Positions 60,600 to 64,000 of a stretch of 64,000 nt of DNA are shown here, in pieces (position 1 is the stretch's first letter; the number at the start of each line of letters is the position of its first letter). The notes beneath the pieces are model-generated. The model did not search any database and was not told the DNA's origin. It was given only the letters and a program-made list of their open reading frames with translations. This DNA comes from Limnoperna fortunei. Lineage: Eukaryota > Mollusca > Bivalvia > Mytilida > Modiolidae. The stretch covers positions 24,761,220 to 24,825,219 of the forward strand of contig OX104114.1 in the NCBI GenBank assembly GCA_944474755.1. Reading direction: 5' to 3'. The translations under genes and the position numbers were made by a program.

Positions 60600-61799
60600 A
60601 GATACATTGCTGTTTGTTTGGAAGAATTAAATAAGTAATGCCAGTTTAACTATTTCCTTTGTTCAGTATTAAATGTGAAAAACTATGTTTTGCATAGCAG
60701 ATATATCAATAGTTCTAGATTAGTTCATGATATTGTTGAAATATTGCCATAGATAGTATTAAAGACCTGCAAATGAATCAGTAGTCTTCTTCATTGATTA
60801 CACATATTAAATAGAGAATAAGATAGCAGTACAATAGAAATGTCTTATTTATTTAGTTTTTTGTTAAATAATTTTAATCATTTAAAGAAATTCAGAGAAC
60901 TTTTCATAAAATTAGAAAAAAAATCAGTAAAATTTTTTTTAAATAATTTGAAAAAAATTCATATTTAATTTAAATTTTTTAGATACATCTAATCATTTTT
61001 TGTACAAAGAAGACACATGTTCTGATGAACATATGTTTTATGTGTACTAATTTACCAGTGCATTAATGAAAGTTTGATCTTTTTACAGAAAAAAATCAAC
61101 ACAAGTGTCCAAGGTAAAAATCACTGACTTTTTCATTATTATGAATTTAACAATTTTTTTTTTGCAGTAGAACAGCTTGTTGCTTATTAAATTAGAAAAT
61201 ATACTATTTACTGACAAGCTTTATAAACAGGTAGATATGGAAGGCTCTCCTGAACATTTCTTTTTCGCAGTGTGTATAAAAAATCTTTTTATTTTCTGAC
61301 AAAATGCAAATATTTTTTTTATTCTGCAACCCAAAATACATTTTATACCAATGATAAACAAGTGCTTGTCTCGCCTAATTCGGACTTGAATATTTTTTCC
61401 TGTTTCATATTCAATTGATAGCCTGACATCACAAATAAATATTGTATTTGACAGCATGTCATAAACTAGAACAAACTACTAAATATCGTTAGAAGTAAGG
61501 AAAAGACTAACAGGAACTGACGTCAATATTTACAAAGAAACTTTGCTTTATTCGTAGGGTCATATTTGTATAGTTGATGCAGTATTTGCAGAATAAAAAA
61601 TTCTACATTAAGAAATACAACATATGATGAATATCAGCCAAGCCACATTTGTATTATGAACTGTTTAACTGTTGAGAAATAATTGATTATCATATAAACC
61701 AAAACTGAAAAAGGTTGGAGCTTAGTTTGCTAAAAGTATATTAATTTTTATCATGATGATAAATCTTTTACCTAAACTGTCTTGTATTCATAAACATCA
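60600..61799 (+). other. Intergenic AT-rich sequence
   Basis: Nothing recognised. A 25-base piece at about 61089-61113 has an acceptor and a donor and reads KKINTSVQ, but I see no reason to call it an exon. Confidence 0.5.
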
Positions 61800-62024
61800 T
61801 TGACAACTTGTCAGTATAATCCAAGTATTATTGACAGTTTGTCAGTATTATCTAGGTATTATTGACAGTTTGTCAGTATTATCTGGGTATTATTGACAGT
61901 GTCAGTATTATCTAGGTATTATTGACAGTTTCTCAGTATTATCTAGGTATTGAAAGTTTGTTAGTATTATCTAGGTAGTATTGACAGTTTGTCAGTATTA
62001 TTTAAGTATTATTGACAGTTTCTA
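61800..62024. repeat. ~30 bp minisatellite, about seven copies
   Basis: Unit tattattgacagtttgtcag + tattatctagg, 26-31 bases, with small deletions between units. Non-coding. Confidence 0.85.
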
Positions 62025-62119
62025 AAGAAAACATTATGTCACACTGGTACAGAATGACAAAAAATAGATTGTTTTGTTTTTACGATCTCATTATCTCCTG
62101 CAAGTGGCTCGATAGATTA

Positions 62120-63577
62120 TTATACCCCCCGCTTGAAAAGCGGGGGGTATATAGTGTTCATGGTGTCCGTCCGTCCGTCGCGCCGTCCGTCCGTCCGTCC
62201 GTTACACTTTCTATTATTTGCAACTCCTCCTACACCACTGAAAGGAATTTGATGAAACTTACACAGAATCTTTGTCTCATAGTGCCATTGTGCAGGAGAT
62301 ATTTAACATTTTGATCGGAATGATATTTGGGGTTTCCCATAGAAAAACATGGACTTTGTCATTGACCTAAGGGGGTCCCTATCTCTTATGTGCAACTCCT
62401 CCTACACCACAGAATGGAATTTAATGAAACTTACACAGAATGCTTGTCACATAGTGCCATTGTGCAGGAGATATTAAACATTTTGATGGGATCGATATTT
62501 GGGGTTTCCCATAGAAAAACATGGACATTGTCATTGACCTAAGGGGGTCCTCATCTCTTATGTGCAACTCCTCCTACACCACTGAATGGAATTTAAAGAA
62601 ACTTACACAGCATCCTTGTCACATAGTGCCATTGTGCAGGAGATATTAAACATTTTGATCGGATCGATATTTGGGGTTTCCCATAGAAAAACATGGACAT
62701 TGTCATTGACCTAAGGGGGTCCTCATGTCTTATATGCAACTCCTCCTACACAACTGAATGGAATTTGTTGAAACTTACACAGAATCCTTGTCACATAGTG
62801 CCATTGTGCAGGAGATATTTATTATTTTGATCGGAATGATATTTGGGGTTTCCCATAGAACAACACGGACTGTCATTGACATAAGGGGATACCCATTTCT
62901 TATGTGCGACTCCTCCTACACCACTAAATGGAATTTGATGAAACTTACACAGAATGTTGTCACATATTGCCATTGTGCACTAGATATATAACATTTCGAT
63001 TGGAATGATATTTGGGGTTTCCCATAGAAAAACATGGACTTTGTCATGGACATAAGGGATACCCATCTCTTATGTGCAACTCATTCCTACATCACTGAAT
63101 GGAATTTGTTGAAACTTACACAGAATCCATGTCACATAGTGCCATTGTGCAGGAGATATTTAACATTTTGATCGGAATGATATTTGGGGTTTCCCATAGA
63201 AAAACATGGAGTTTGTAATGGACATAATGGGATACCCATCTTTTATTTGCAATTCCTCCTACACCACTGAATGGAATTTGTTGAAACTTATAAAGAATCT
63301 TGGTCACATATTGCCATTGTGCACTATATATTAAACATTTTGATCAGAATATTATTGGAGGTTTGCCATAGAAAAACATGGACTTTGTCATTGACATAGG
63401 GGATGCAATTCTTTGGGGGATTGGGGAGGGTTACATGTATTATCTGCAATTTCGCCTTCACGTTTAACTAGATAAAGTTTCAATTTCATAATTAAGAACA
63501 CCTGAATTTTCAAAGTAATTGTGAAGCAGGGGGTATCAATGGTGAGCATTGCTCACAGGTGTTTTTACTCTAGTTTC
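62120..63577 (+). mobile_element. Family D element, full copy with seven ~171 bp units
   Basis: Starts with a near-perfect hairpin TATACCCCCCGCTT-GA-AAAGCGGGGGGTATA, then (gtccgtccgtcgcgccgtcc). Seven units follow (caactcctcctacaccac at 62221, 62393, 62565, 62738, 62908, 63078, 63250), then a closing block and the end gtatcaatgGTGAGCattGCTCACaggtgtttttact + CTAG|TTT. The 3' hairpin followed by CTAG before T is Helitron-like. Short frames over the units are artefacts. Confidence 0.85.
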
Positions 63578-64000
63578 TATCTTGGAAATATAACAAACAA
63601 TAATCTTTATAAATCATAACATGTACAATGCACTAATACATTTGACTATGTTTATCTTTAGCTCAGATCTGCACACATATATAACTATTTAATTCAATAA
63701 TAATCCAAAATATTCTCATATCTTTGACATCTACTTAAGGTTTTCATGAAAACTGTGATGTGTACAGAAAGCAAATTATAATGTAGTTTATGACCACCAG
63801 AATTCATTTATATGAGCAGCTGTTTAGAAAAGAAATACATTTTTGCTAGCAAAGCCTATATCAAAAAAAGCTAGACCTACATGCATATTTCAAGCTGTAT
63901 TTTTATACATTTAATGTATGTAACTTTATAAGTTTTTTAGAATAAGGAATTAAAATCTTTGGATGTTATAATAAGCAGGTAGTACATTGTCAATTTTCTA
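63578..64000 (+). other. AT-rich sequence at window end
   Basis: No gene, repeat or signal recognised. Confidence 0.5.

Noticed and set aside
61089..61113. Possible extra TRPV micro-exon KKINTSVQ
   Set aside because: It could be joined in phase if the stop at 59695 were skipped, but it is only 25 bases, has no family match and no continuation was found.

Overview
The window is AT-rich animal genomic DNA from a lophotrochozoan, most likely a bivalve mollusc. Genes are split into short exons with GT-AG introns. The introns are filled with tRNA-headed SINEs ending in (AAAC)n and with hairpin-capped elements carrying 145-171 bp tandem repeats, a repeat style I associate with bivalves. The species is not determinable from the sequence; a mussel-type bivalve is a guess.

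Almost the whole window (about 1559 to 59697, + strand) is one gene for a TRPV cation channel of the invertebrate Nanchung/OCR type. I could place 14 constitutive exon positions by hand with matching phases: an N-terminal exon, ankyrin-repeat exons, S1, S2, S3, S4-S5, pore, S6, TRP helix and a basic C-terminal exon. One exon, encoding the last ankyrin repeats, is missing, and a run of 200 N lies in the intron where it should be. The pore position is occupied by five tandem alternative exons (36606-36751, 37181-37326, 38278-38423, 40311-40456, 45424-45587). All have intact splice sites, the same phases and lengths that are not multiples of three, which is the logic of mutually exclusive splicing. 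They differ in the selectivity-filter region. This is the most notable biology in the window.

Two other exon boundaries of the same gene have been drawn into repeats. The 5' part of the S3 exon with its acceptor is reiterated about 8 times in a ~90 bp array, and that array is itself triplicated as ~760 bp blocks (32849-35135). The donor of the TRP-helix exon lies in the first unit of a 93 bp satellite of about 39 copies (51438-58078). In the amplified units the donor GT reads GA.

At the left edge, on the minus strand, are two exons of a CIMIP2/FAM166-like ciliary microtubule inner protein. It is divergent from the channel gene, and a short shared promoter region is likely. Both products would act in cilia.

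The rest is repeats: five copies of a GTCTCGCC-hairpin family (A), four of an ATGCCCCC-hairpin family (B), one AGCTCACC-hairpin copy (C), several TATACCCC-hairpin copies (D), eight SINE copies or fragments, a Tigger-like element nested in a TG..CA element, a TA-flanked MITE, a hAT-like element carrying a truncated LINE, foldback elements, and 39 bp and 45 bp minisatellites that are open on both strands. No tRNA, rRNA or CRISPR was seen.
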